From the NCBI RefSeq assembly GCF_000003605.2, contig NW_003141308.1, forward strand, positions 558,646 through 622,645: a stretch of DNA of 64,000 nucleotides. The letters run 5' to 3'. Every line of letters starts with the position of its first letter. Position 1 is the first letter of the stretch. Origin of the DNA: Saccoglossus kowalevskii (Eukaryota > Hemichordata > Enteropneusta > Harrimaniidae). Of this stretch, positions 1 to 12,300 are shown in pieces. Both the position numbers and the translations under genes were made by a program. Below the pieces are notes generated by a model. It worked only from the letters and a program-made list of their open reading frames with translations, was not told the origin of the DNA and did not search any database.

Positions 1-740
1 TATTCAGAAAGCTTTGTAATTTAGAATACTGAAAATATGGTTTATTATTTACTCGTGAAATACTTTGATTAATGCTCTAAAATCATGACACACATTTTTC
101 TTGTGTTTCAGGTATCAAATAATAATGATGACGTTGTTCGTAGGTGAAAAGCCCAGATGACGACTTCCTGAAAATGTTAAATCAGCGGCACAAGTTTATA
201 TTGATTTAAATTGAATTATTATTTTGTTAAGCGCCATACAATTAACATAAATTTCATAATTTGCACGACCACTTCTGCCTAATACATTTGGTGTATTTTT
301 TTTTTTGGTCAAAGGTCGTGCATGGAAAGTGTATGGTGACATTCCCCATATGGACGATTTCTACGCTCTTGAGTGAATTTCTCTAATGGCAGTTCTGTTC
401 AAATATTCACAGCTTAATGAGACTAATTTAATGAATAACTGTCTTAATAAAGCACGTTTTTACTATCTTTTTTGAACAAAATTTACTTTTCTAATGTAGT
501 ATGTAAGTGAAATTTTTTAATGAAGAATTTCCTGATAGAACATAAGTTCCAAAAGGGAACTGGGGGAGAGATTGCGAATACGCGATATTTGATAATTAAT
601 TAGAGACTCATTAGAAAAAAATTCAAATACGAGAGAAATCATGATATTTTCTAATAATCAAATCTCACAACCCTATATCTTGGCATATAGTGTTTAGAAA
701 TTCTATTAAATCTCAGAATGATTAAAATTGTCAATCATAC
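1..740. other. Lipase intron 4, no exon seen
   Basis: AT-rich intronic DNA left of exon 4. I searched the minus strand for the next lipase exon (catalytic His, lid and Cys loop) and saw none, so it should lie beyond the left edge. Confidence 0.6.
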
Positions 741-877
741 CTCACTCCATGCTCCGAATCCACCAACGATCAGAGGGTCTCCATCTGTGTGTATAACGTC
801 AACGAACTTAGCATCACTTGGATCCAAACGAATTGAAGTCGACTCCCCCTCAAAAGCTGGACCAGCGGGATCCAAAC
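741..877 (-). CDS. Lipase coding exon 4 (catalytic Asp)
   Basis: 137 nt, entered after ATTTCCAG and left at GAG|GTATGATT. It encodes [10 protein letters not shown] (catalytic Asp; the preceding Gly codon is split across the junction) and [12 protein letters not shown], ending GGFGAWSE in phase 0. The opposite strand is open over the same stretch but shows no family motif. Confidence 0.92.
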
Positions 878-3800
878 CTGGAAATTATGCATTGTCATTC
901 GTATTATTATTGTTCGCGAGTTGCAACTTCTTTGTAATTGGCACAAACAAAAAAAATGATCTAAACAAATGTTTCATTGTAGAAGCCTACTCAGAAAGTC
1001 TTGAGAAATTCGGTAAAAATGTGAGTATTAGTCAACAGTTTGCAAAGTATTTTGAGGAGCCATTATTTAACTAGTCCTAAAACCAAAACTTTAAAAAACA
1101 ACAAGTATATCAGTCAGAACAAACAAATGTGACTACGCAGTAAATGTAGACATACAAAGATGTCTTACGAAACACAACAATGATAAAAAACAAACAACCA
1201 CCGTTACTGTATTTATTAGCAATATCTTCTAGAAAAAAAACTTAATCCCCAATATTCTTCTATTGGCCAAGCGTACAACATGAGGAAGTTTGAACAGATT
1301 CTACATGTTTAATTTTCAACAATAAAATATATCTATTGCAAAACAAGTAGAGTATATTCATGAAAGGTCAGTGTATATCCAGGTGTATCTGCACCTATTA
1401 AAACACACATTGTCAAACAGCAGTAAATAAGAATTATCTGTACCGCCTTATGGGACATTCACTGGATGCTAAATTCATTAATTTATTTGATTAACGACCT
1501 ACATATAAAACATATAAATAACTAATCAAAACACGTCCCATCCTGCCACTTACCGGAAATGCGGGCGATGTCGGGGATCCGACGACCAGCGTGCCCACTG
1601 GCATGGGCACCAAGACTAAACCCGATAAGGTGAATTTGATTGGAAGAATGGCGTGTCTCGTCGACTAGAAATTGTATGAACTCTGCAATCTCATATCCGA
1701 CTTCATCGGTATTTTTCGCAGATTTGGAATAAACATCATTGGCACCCCCTTTCCAGTCAACAGCGAATACATTATAGTCATCCTGCAACAGATTTGGTAA
1801 GAACGTAAACAATTCCGAAATTGGCCAAATAAAGTTGCGTGTAAATTTTACGTCAACATCTGTATATATGTATTAAAAACAGTACAGATGTAAGTAACGT
1901 TTTCAGATGTTTGAATGTAAGGTGTTGTGGTCTAATTTGACGCCAATTTTAGCTGCTTGCATTTAGATATCTGAAAAATACTTTCCTCATGAAGTGAAAT
2001 CCACAACATCTCTAAAACGTGTTTGTTGCACCCCTTTAGGTAGTTTATTCCACATATGACATCTTACAGAGGGGTTTCATGGGAACGTAATACATTATTT
2101 TTCATCCGCACTATTGACTTTTCGTTGTTATCTGACTACATGACACGTTTCATCTAATGACAATTGACCATCCATTATTCATATATAATTCCTGGGATAC
2201 AGATTGTTTTGCTTATAGTAATCGCATACTAGTATACAATTTACTCTCAAGCATACTTGTTATCAGCCAAGCAATTCAACTAATTTGAAATAACATAAGC
2301 GACAGAAAATGTAATGTAAATGTAAAAGGAAGAGCCTGAATATGAATCTAAATAACAGCACTTCAAGATGGCAACTCCAAGAGAATCCCTATCCAAGGGA
2401 ATTACCTAACATCAGGAGGTGCTTTTAGCGCACGTCGTCCAAACAGTCGATATTCTGCATTTCTAATCCCTTCTCAGAAATTAATATTCTGAGGATAGAA
2501 TTCGACACGTGCCCGGGCCTAGTAAGATCAGGGCAGTGTTTCAAGATCAGAGACTTCACAGTCACATGACAATCCAGCCCATCCACATGGATCAGAAAAT
2601 GTATGAGCTTTGTGGGAATGGCTTCATCCATGGTAGCTCTCAGAGTACATCCATTTCAGATATTAGTAGTATGAGTCCATTGGTGCTGGTTATCACTGAA
2701 CACTGAATTTGCATTGATCCCACAGAGCCTTACTACTCTCAAGTGACGGTGGGGTGGGGTGGGGCCAAAATCAGCATAAGACCCATCAGCTCCAGCCATA
2801 TTACTGGTCATGGATGCCTTGATAGTAGAAACGAGGCCCACCTCACGGACAGTAAACCCAACAGGAAGCGAAGCTTCACATGAACATACTAGAGATATTG
2901 GCCCTCAAGAGGGTGCTGGCATTGGACAAAGTACAGAACAAGAAGGTTCTAGACCGTTGTGAGAAGTTGACTGTGGTGGAAAACACCACAAAGCAGAGGA
3001 ACGAAATCTCCTATCCTAAACAAGCTGATGGGGAGATGTTGCTCTGGGAATGGAGTTAAAAGAACTGCAAACGATGTGATGACTGAGAGCTTCTAAGTCT
3101 ACCCTTGAATTGCCGATCACCCAGGGCCTGGCAAATAGCTCGTTTTCCCCATGGTGAACGTCAATGACCAACCTGTTCTTCAAGCTCAATCTGTACCTGT
3201 CTTGCCTGACAGATCCCTTCTGCATATGCAACCGATGTGATTTCAACCATTCTCATTCGCGTTGTACTGGAAAAAGTACGGGCATCATCTGCATCGAATG
3301 ACATAGTGACATCAGTTATTCCGAATGTGCCTGTTATATGATTATTTCCTCTTCTTCTGTCACCTTTAGTAGCAACGTCAGTATACCTGCCATGCGACCC
3401 ATCACACCTAATGCAAGACCACTATTATTATCCCCTCACTCTTGCGAATTATGGGCAGCGAAACAATTACTGCTTCATAGTCATAGGGGAGGTACTAAAC
3501 AAATATTTATCTTAATGGCCTTCCAGTCAGGGGCATCATTAAACATGTTTTTAGCTGTTAGATTTCGGCGGACGCTGAATGTCTTCACTAGCCATCACGT
3601 ATCAGATTTTGCTCATAAGGCTGGCGATTTGCAATCGGTGCCTTTTAGACGCACGTTTCGTTTGGAGAGTTAAATTTCTTAGTTGAGAGTCTCAGTTCAC
3701 GTGTTTTAATCTGTTGTTGTCAGCCTTTTCCCAGCTCACCAGAGTTTCTCTCAGTTGAAGAAATATGTTTTTAGTTTACTATCGGCATTATCGTAATTAA

Positions 3801-6800
3801 CATAATACATTTCGACCCACTACATTCTATGCATTGACACCTACTGTTGACTTAGAATTCTGGCACTTCCTAATATGCTTTGTACTCTTCATTGGATAGC
3901 AGTAAAGTAAGTATGTGTGATCTTATACACATACATATTCCACTCAAGATAGTTTGAAATTCCAAATAGTGAAGTCATACCCCCGCCAGATTTCTCAGTG
4001 GCAAACAAATATAACCCGAAGTCCCTCAACTGACCGATTTTATCCGCGCCTGGGTGTTATAATTATGAAGTAAGTCATAACCTTCCAATGCTCAACATTG
4101 GACAGTGGTAAGATAAGTATAACTTCACAATTTCAAATTATTCAAGAGTTTATTTGGTATCATTTCAATATTAATTATAGAAATATACAAATATAAGTAT
4201 TGTATTCTTTTTCTGATTGTATGTCAAGATATACCCTAGATAGCCTTATATCCTTCTTAGAAATTGAATTCGTTTCATTACATTGTAATATACATGTAGT
4301 AATGTGTAGTAATGCTCAAATAATCACAGTATATATCTAAAAAAAATAATATTATAATGCCTTATGCTTAAAATTTATTGTTTATGATTAGAAAAAAGAT
4401 ATGCTCTGTGAAAGTTTGGTATTTTCGTCCTGATTTGTAGGAATCTGAAAAACGCGTTTCACAACATGTCTCTTATTTAGTTTTATGCTGCATTCAAGAT
4501 GGCGGCTCCCATATAGTAAATATCGTATTTATTTTATTATCACGTGTGCGCCAGCTGACTGTGAGCTTGACTGTAGAGACTCTTTATAAAAAACCTTTAG
4601 TTATGGTCAAGCTATAGTGAAATGTTGGTTTACTCCAGTTTTTAGTGTGGAAACACATTAGTACTTAATTGATTCTTATATTACTAATAACTCATGTACA
4701 ACATTTTTCAGCAAGATGTGTTCTCGTTACCACAACGCAAAGATTGGCACAGTCTCTCATACAGAGACTTTTCCAATTTCAATGTCGTATAATTGAACAA
4801 AAGGAAATTGTGTCACAAATGTAGTATGTCGATTTTATCATATATTCAATATTCTATGTATATTATGTATATATACAACTATAGAGACATTGTACAAACT
4901 AATCATTTCAAACGTATTTGTGTTGGTGTTTCCTTAATTATCTGAAGATCTTCCAATAATATTAAAAAGACCTTCTGAAATAATATAATTCCGTATTATA
5001 GTTATTTTGAAATAGTGTGATTCCCGCGTATTTCGTTTTTTTATTTAAATATTATAATATTAACGTATTGAAGAGTATATTGGAAATTAACTATGAAGTA
5101 CTAAGGGTTCCATGCTGCCATACAATTCGTTTAATAAGTGCATCTCATCGGCACGGCCTTCAGCGAGGGTATTAATTGCATGTGGATTTGTAATTTCCTT
5201 TGTTACCTATGTTTTTCATTTTTATACGATTTTAATTATGACATTTGGATAAAAACATGAATCTTTACAAAATGCACCGTGACCCTCCTTTGGTTGTAAT
5301 GTGCCGGCAATCATCAGGGAAATTAGATATTCATCGTATGCTATATTAATATAAGTGTATACAATTCCCATACTAGTTGTTCTTAAAACTATTTTTTATT
5401 ATATTGGATTTATTGGAAACATTTTAAAAAACTATACACAAATTATTGTTATTGTCTCAATAATCACATGTTCCCACAATGGTAATATTTCCATTCCGCT
5501 AATAATATACTCTGCGGATTTTGGTGCAAAAATCATGAGAAAAATCTATTTTTCATTTTGACCGAAGTTTTGATAATGAACTTAGATTACTGGTGTTATT
5601 TTGAATATTAAATTTTATTAGTTTATTATGCTGATTGTACTTTTAAACAACAAAAAACATTTTATCTCTCAAAACTCCATAACCCATGAAATCGTCCATT
5701 GACATGGTGGAAACGCAAATTCTTCTAGAGAAATTTCCCTTCAAGTTGAATTATGTCATTACTTTACTATTACTTTTAGAATCCTAGATTAGTGGGATAG
5801 AGTGACTCTTTGTGCTACACCTCGGTAATCTGCCGAGTGACTTTGGTATAACAAATTAGTTGGTTGCTTCGAGTATATTCGATCTATATTTGGCAGTTAA
5901 GAGCAAACAAACGTTTGTATCGCTGATACGGTGAATCAACATGCGTACATCTGACATGTAGGCTCATTGGTGAACTGTCTCTTGCCTATGTCAGCATAAC
6001 ATTGTGTTTGATGGTAGCTTCTGTGGGTGGGACACTAGAAGGATGAATAGCTGGGGGAAACACGCCCTGCATGGCAAATTTAGTGCTATCAGTGTCATTG
6101 TGATGTTGACCAACCAAAGCAATTCAGTAGTGTTAAATCATCGAGTGGGAAGGAAAGAAACTCCCATACCATCCAACAACATTGCATTTCAATATTGGCC
6201 GCACAGAATTTGAGTCACAAACACTGGGGCCTGTTTATTTTGATGGTTGGCGATTAGACCCAGTCCATCATTAGAAATGGCACCTGATGTAATATAGCTT
6301 CTAACAGAATATTATTGGAAAGGCACCACTGTCAGGTCATTCAGTTACTACTGTCTTTCTCATCGTCAGTGTAGAGAACCGATTCCAGTGTACATGTGTG
6401 TGTTGAATGGCAATCATTACGAGGTTACAATGTTCGGTAGTGGTGTAGATAATGATAACAACTTCTTGACTACCATGACTCCCTTAAAAATCGACATGGT
6501 CTTGCTGACATGTGATCAACGACAAATTCTGAGTATAGGTAATGAAGTATGGGTAGTATGTCATTGGGGATTATAACTACAAATAGACAAGCACGGCTCT
6601 TATAAGCGAATGATATCATTTAGTTACTTGAGTTCTTCAGTGTTTGAGTATTGAGATGCCACACCTCTTGGGATCAAAATATGCAAGTACCACGTATAAT
6701 AGCATTGGGTCGCCACACTGTTCATTCCATAGTCGAAACACATGTCGTGGTTATCACAGTTAATTTTTTCAGCATCACAACCTTGGCAACCGTTTAACAA

Positions 6801-9800
6801 AGACCATGAAGGTTTCTCCTGTAGATGGGGCAACTTTCCCAACGAAAAAAATGTTTCGAAAATGTAACACCAATTCGAACACTAATACAAAATCAATTGT
6901 TATTAAATAGGATATGATTCTGTTGAATAAATTCAATGTTTGGATAATTTATAAACGATTCCACTGATAGTATGTCCAAGTTGTGTAACAGAATTATGTC
7001 ACTACAATGATGCTGTGAAATAAAATATTGAACATGCGTATGCGTGAATCGTGAATAGTAAGTTAGTTTGCTGTGTCCGGCGATCTATCTGCTTTTTGGT
7101 GGATAACTTGTACGGTCTCCTGCTTATTGCCGAAACCTCGGGCTGTACATCGCTGTGTTATTTGGTTAGTCTTTTGTTTTAGTAAATTTGTATCGGATGG
7201 TTGCTTTTTTAGAAAATAAAGTGTCATAAAATACCAAATAATATATCTTCTTAGTCAATTATTGGGAATAACATTATCGGCTTCATTGTTTCAATATCCG
7301 TGACAGCTGAAATTTGTCTTGACGCTTTGTATGAAATAAATGAGTTTGCGTTTCCGACTTTTATGACATTGGTAATAAACTTGGATACGCAATCAATGCG
7401 TGGCATGGTGACTGCGGGTATTCAACACCGTTGTGATCCATTGCTATCAATTGAGTTTAATACGTTTTGTCAAAACAGTTGATAGTGAATCGGAATAACA
7501 CACCGCACTATTCATCATGTTTCCGATATTTTGTCACACGCTTATTACAACACATACGTGTTCCGGTAAAAGTATACTAAGATATACCAGGACATTTCCG
7601 TTTCCTTAAACATAAACAGTTGGATCACGTGATACACGTTTCAGTGTATTACATCACGTATAAGTATGCCATGGACGCCTGTGATTAGCTGATCAGCTAC
7701 TTACGTAGTCCAGAAGTCTGTCTTTCATATCTATAATCCATGGTTTTCCGGCATTCTCTAGATATCCGTGAATGATAAACTTGGAATCGTCACGACTATT
7801 GAAGGTAGAATCGTGCAAGCTATCTGGGTCGTTTCTATCGACGACGGTATACGAGTCACGACTGGAGTCAGTGTAAAGACGAAATTCTACTTCAAAGCCC
7901 TGTGTGCCTGTCAAGATAACGGGGATAAATTATATCTCTAAGGTAACGGGAAGGGTGATTTATTTTGTTAAATATTTTTTACAATCGAAAACACATCTTT
8001 AAACTTAGATGAATCACTATAGCAAATCAAAAAATGTGAATTTTCTGTGGAAACTACTCAAATAAGTTTTTTTGCAAACAGTCGGTGAATGATGTTGAAC
8101 AGTAATGTTTGACAAATGATTATCTTTTGTTTCGTATATTTACATAACAATGAATAATAACATATCACTGCCAACATACACAATGTTTTCCCCAAATTTG
8201 CACTTCGTATGAAATGATTCTGTTAGCAGTATACAGCAGCAATAGTCAGTAAGTATTTTGTTGTTAGTAATATTTGAACAAATATCCGTGTTTTTTTATA
8301 TATTTATTTGTTTATTTATTATCTATTACAGGATAAAAAAAGCAAATAACAGAGTTCTGACTGGTGTAGAGATGATTGAAAAATGAATAACACATTTTCC
8401 GTCCTAATGCACCCAATGTGAGTTACAAACATCCCACTCGCGCAACAACCCCGTTAACCCCATTAACATGCGAAATGCGTTGCTGTATACCACCCTTAGA
8501 GTATCAATATATTTACCATGGTATACTAACCATGAACAGTGAACTATTAACAATACATATTGGTACAGAACGTGTGAAATAAAGATAATTTAACATTAGT
8601 AATAACGATTCATAAATTATCATAAAGTAAGGTAAGTAAGTTATCATATTAAAAAACGTTGTGTTTAACGTTTAATATCAAGGTCATCATAGAAAGAATC
8701 GGCTTAAATACAATCCATGCAAGTATGAGAAGAGACTACAGTCAATCGCCAAGGTAAACTGTTGGTAAATTGGCAATATTATGAGAACCTCTACAAGGAA
8801 AAAAAGTATATGCACTCAGACTTCTTTGGGTGATAAATATTATTATTATCAGAGACATACGCCTCGCACATTTTCACTAGTGATCTTAAACCTCGAATAG
8901 AAAGAGTCATAATCACCATATCACCCACATACAAAAGGTGGTTCATTGCTATACCGCCTATGTTGCATCCTATCCCACATATCTTTAACTGAGTACTAAG
9001 CTGATTCATATAAACATTAAAAAGTAACGGAGATACAACGCTTCCCTGCCGTACACCATTATTAACCTTATAATTATTAGAAAGAGCGCTACTCCATTTG
9101 ACACACAACAACTGTGTACGATACCAGACTGTTAAAATACGAATAATATAACCGGGTAAACCCGTATTAATGAAAAGTTAACAGTGATTGACACTGCCAA
9201 AAACCTTAACTGCATCTAAAAAACAAACACAGGACTATTATAACACTAATAATAGTTGATTATTTTTTTCCTAGCATAAATGCAAAAGTCGGTAGAGTGA
9301 GATTCTTTGAAACCAAATTGAAAGTTTTTTCGTAGCGAGATACATTTTACAGCGCTCTACAATATTAATTTAGTACTTTCGATATAAATATAGATATAGC
9401 AATCGGTCAATAGTTATTCCTTGGTGATTAGATCTCACCTGTTTTATCTTAACAAGTGGAATAAGAATAGTATTCATAGAATTACTGGGCCAAAAGCCAT
9501 GACTCAATAATGCTGTAAGAAATAAGGCCAACAAATAACACAGCATATTTAAAATGTTCAGCGGCAAAATTTTCGGCAATATTGACATTACCAGTAGAAT
9601 CACCGACTAACAAGTCGAACCTTCGATAAAAAATACCGAATTATAGCCATGTTGTGTTAGCGATAAAGTAGAACTATCACGTGCAGTAATTTCCATTTTC
9701 GAATTCAAATTCGGCAATTCGTTCACAAAAAAACAATAAGGGATACAGGATGGGCAGATGTTGACAATAGTCAAGCCGTGACGTAATGCCATGTGCTTCA

Positions 9801-12249
9801 CTAAATGTAAATAAGCAGCCTTGAGAAAAAAAGCATAGTAACCATGATCTGAGCAGAACGATGCATATTTATCACCAACTAGTTTATTGGGGTGTGCAAT
9901 CCAATCGCTAATCATTTACATGCTGTTAAACTACTGTCGATTTTAGTTAGATGATGCATATAAGCATTACTATTGTTCTCGCAATCTGTAGGTAAATATA
10001 CACAAATATGGAGAATACTTCTATCTATATAATGCAAGTTAAGACAAGAATTATATTATCGTCATAATGTTTGACACTTACATTAAAACGATCCAAGGCC
10101 AAATTTGTCCACATAATAGCAACTCTACCATATTACCTACCTAATCTAATACCATGGACATAGAGCATAGGTGAAATACCCGATGCATAGAAATCTGCGT
10201 GAATATTTGAAAGTATCGTTAACTCGAAGTGACAAAGCCAGTGTTCCTGCAACATGACAATATCGTGAGTTTCACACAGACTTTTAGACTGGCCACAGTC
10301 GGGACGATTTTTTCAAACATAGGTGTAATTTTGAATTAAAAAAAAAATATGTTCCCCACTCGCCGCAAAATCATTTCTTTCGCGATCACGCTAGTTTTCG
10401 CGGTCACAAATAATTTGTTTGTTGTTGTAAAAATTTGCCAGTCTAACAGACTTTTGACGGCGTCATTTAGACTTGAAGCCACAAGAGTTATAAGATGCAA
10501 TGCGAAGATCCATTATTGCTTTAATTTGGCATCTCTTTGCGTAAATTATCAATTTTGTTCATTAACTGTATCACAATTATTGGTAGACCACATTGCAATT
10601 TTTAAGGTTATCATTGCTTGGCACAACGAACGAATTTAGCAGTTGCTACATTTTTCATGTCTTTCATGTCACCCCTGTCAAATATATTACATTACAACGA
10701 TGATTCTCCAATGAAAGCTGCGAATATGTTGGGTCTTAAAATACAATGACTTGTCACAGAATAATAGTCCGCCAAAAGCTATAACTAGTGGTCAATTACA
10801 GGGCAGGAAACACTTAAAAAAAACAGGTTTCAAAAACAGTCACACCGCATTTACATGGAATTAGTAACAATACTACCTTCCATGGTAACACTGAATACAT
10901 CCCGTAAACTTCAGCCGGAAATACTGCAGTGTATTCTGGAAATCGCAAGATAAGTCATTTAACAAGGTCTGTCACGTGACGCATATATAAACAAATGACG
11001 GACAAACAAACAAATTGCTAGTGTGTTCATATGTGTTCCTCTATATCCAGGCTTCCAAACAGTATAAGAAAATGAAGATGAGATAACAGACAGAAGATTC
11101 TGATTTCAAAAATAGCATAACCTCCTTCTCACTGCCTTAATTCATATATTCATATCTTAATTACGGTGACTGCATGACATGGCTGGGTAGTAGAAACTTG
11201 ATATGTTGTCGGTCAAACGTGAATAACTATGAACTGTTTTGTTGTGTGAGTTGAATGAAATGATAGTACGTTTTGCTTCGTTTTAGATACGAAAGAGTTT
11301 TTAAAATAGTTTGCAAGAGATGATCCGGAGACAATCGAGTGAAATTTAGATAGAGACGAGTAAAGATCTATATACAAATATGTATTCATACATATAATAT
11401 TTATATAAATAATGCCAATACAGGCGTGTGGGCTATTAATTAATACAAAATAAAGAATTGTCGAATTTCTATCTTCTACGCCGTGCACATTGATAAAATT
11501 CAGTCGCGAAAAAAATATTTTTCACCTAGGAGAACATCATAATTAATGACTACCAGTAATATGTGAATGGTGATCTCTCTTACAATCTAAACGCCCGGTT
11601 TATATCTAAAATACAACTTCTCCTTATAAAAAATCATGAAAATTCGTTCTCAATTTATTTGGCAGTGAATAGTCAATAAAATATGTTGTTTCGATGACAA
11701 CGAGATGCAAATTGATTTCTAATCGATTGGTAATTGTTTTCAAGAGCGTCTGTCCTGAAAATAACGTTGGTTATTGTTTCGAGGACAACCACTCAAGAAA
11801 AGTGTACACGAATCAATTATAACATTTTAGTTATAAATGAAAAATTGCTGTTTCCATGGCAATAAGATTTACTCTATCAACATCTAATAGATCGGCCCGT
11901 TTCAAGCACAACTCGTCCTGGAACAATTCAATGGTTTAAACTATGGTGGTTTAGAATGCTATATTGTTTTTCATGAAAACTTTTTTTTTTTATCAAACTT
12001 CGAATATGTTATTAATTCATTTCTATTTTGTTATACCGGGTGCAAATCCCAATATTGCATGTATGTTATGTTCCTTTGGAAGTACCTCTGGTATACACTG
12101 TGTCCAAGATTGACTACATAGCGTTTAGCCACATTAACACCCCCCCCCCTACTTCTAAGGCCAGCAAGCCCAGAGTAACATATTGCAATAATATTCTTAC
12201 CTGACAAGACACAGGCTATAGTTACAAGAAACGCAATAAGGTTTAACAT
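741..12249 (-). CDS. Secreted pancreatic-lipase-family enzyme, 5' four coding exons (3' part beyond left edge)
   Basis: A secreted alpha/beta-hydrolase of the pancreatic lipase family, predicted to cleave acyl esters of triglycerides or phospholipids. Exons on the minus strand: 12249-12201, 7907-7705, 1782-1554, 877-741. Phases join as 1, 0, 1, 0 and give 206 residues in the window. Residues 1-16 are a hydrophobic signal peptide. The lipase fold starts almost at once (VEFRLYT, FIIHGY), followed by VDWKGG and the nucleophile elbow GFSLGAH (Ser about 140). The acid Asp lies in GLDPAGP (about 163), then [12 protein letters not shown]. The catalytic His and any PLAT domain would be off the left edge. 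The Cys-rich N-terminal stretch seen in vertebrate pancreatic lipase is absent, and the elbow is GFSLG, not GHSLG, as in many invertebrate relatives and phospholipase A1-like members. Spacing between the W and VDW motifs matches vertebrate lipases residue for residue as I recall them, supporting the 5.9-kb intron. Substrate cannot be decided. Family call is strong. Confidence 0.9.
878..1553. other. Lipase intron 3, plain sequence
   Basis: 676-nt intron between the nucleophile exon and the Asp exon, joined in phase 1. Nothing else recognised. Confidence 0.7.
1554..1782 (-). CDS. Lipase coding exon 3 (nucleophile elbow)
   Basis: 229 nt, entered after TCTGTTGCAG and left at CCG|GTAAGTGG. It encodes VDWKGG, an [13 protein letters not shown] helix and [16 protein letters not shown] with the catalytic serine. 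Phase in 0, phase out 1. Confidence 0.93.
2380..3680 (+). mobile_element. Possible retroelement fossil with RNase H-like segment (DIRS/LTR kin), broken
   Basis: The plus-strand translation around 2855-3000 ([16 protein letters not shown], then VENTTKQRN) resembles the RNase H region of DIRS/Ngaro-type or other LTR-related retroelements. Base composition over 2380-3680 is richer in GC than the surrounding intron, which fits an inserted element. Ends and terminal repeats were not identified, and it is clearly decayed. Family call is tentative. Confidence 0.35.
4495..4570 (+). repeat. Dispersed repeat, copy 1 (pair with 26754-26818)
   Basis: About 60 bp (CCATATAGTAAATATCG to CACGTGTGCGCCAGCTGAC) recurs with few changes at 26758-26818. 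This copy is preceded by CAAGATGGCGGCT, a YY1-like string. The shared piece looks like part of a non-autonomous element. Its full ends are not visible because the second copy abuts an assembly gap. Confidence 0.7.
7705..7907 (-). CDS. Lipase coding exon 2 (N-terminal beta strands)
   Basis: 203 nt, entered after TTGACAG and left at TAC|GTAAGTAG. It encodes residues 17-84 with the family motifs EFRLYT, STFNS and FIIHGY. Phase in 1, phase out 0. Confidence 0.9.
7908..12200. other. Lipase intron 1 (4.3 kb)
   Basis: Intron between the signal-peptide exon and exon 2. It carries the EN+RT LINE remnant at 8791-10310. The remainder (7920-8780 and 10330-12190) is AT-rich without recognisable genes. 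An X-box-like string (GTTTCCATGGCAAT) sits at 11850-11863. Confidence 0.6.
8791..10310 (-). mobile_element. Degenerate LINE, endonuclease plus reverse transcriptase
   Basis: Read on the minus strand, an apurinic-type endonuclease start is visible near 10300-10190 ([11 protein letters not shown], then [11 protein letters not shown]). Next comes an RT N-terminal piece at 9603-9370 ([19 protein letters not shown]) and RT core at 9111-8791 ([28 protein letters not shown]). The YxDD active-site motif reads YVGD, so the copy is dead. The pieces lie in different frames with stops between them. Layout fits the EEP-RT class of non-LTR elements (Jockey/CR1-like). A 3' tail and target duplications were not found. 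It lies in the same orientation as the lipase gene, inside its intron 1. Confidence 0.8.
12201..12249 (-). CDS. Lipase coding exon 1 (signal peptide)
   Basis: ATG at 12249-12247 opens sixteen hydrophobic codons ([16 protein letters not shown]) and ends in G|GTAAGAAT, phase 1. The next exon supplies GC to make Gly17. The start is chosen because it gives a textbook signal peptide and a phase-matched splice into the lipase fold. It is weaker than the other exons because a signal peptide alone is not diagnostic. Confidence 0.75.
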
Positions 12250-12290
12250 CGTGTACGGTATGCAGCTACCAAATAACAATTATATGTATG

Positions 12291-12300
12291 TTTATATATA
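12291..12300 (-). promoter_or_regulatory. TATA-like box upstream of the lipase start
   Basis: Read on the minus strand this is TATATATAAA, about 42-51 nt upstream of the proposed ATG. This fits a core promoter with a very short 5' leader. AT-rich DNA gives such strings by chance, so this is only suggestive. Confidence 0.3.

Larger units (their letters stand above)
1783..7704. other. Lipase intron 2 (5.9 kb)
   Basis: Long intron joined in phase 0. It contains a decayed possible retroelement (about 2380-3680), a dispersed repeat (4507-4570), and at 5950-6850 unplaced open stretches on both strands that may be transposon remains. The rest is AT-rich with no recognisable content. Confidence 0.6.

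Noticed and set aside
718-1074. 118-codon plus-strand open frame
   Set aside because: Its first part is the antisense of lipase exon 4, which carries conserved family motifs; the rest is featureless.
5950-6600. Possible transposase remnant ([13 protein letters not shown]..., later [10 protein letters not shown]-like frame)
   Set aside because: Faint resemblance to the start of transposase-type domains, but no catalytic motif, inverted ends or continuous frame could be seen.
10349-10639. 96-codon plus-strand open frame next to the LINE
   Set aside because: No motif; composition like the surrounding intron; no splice or promoter context.
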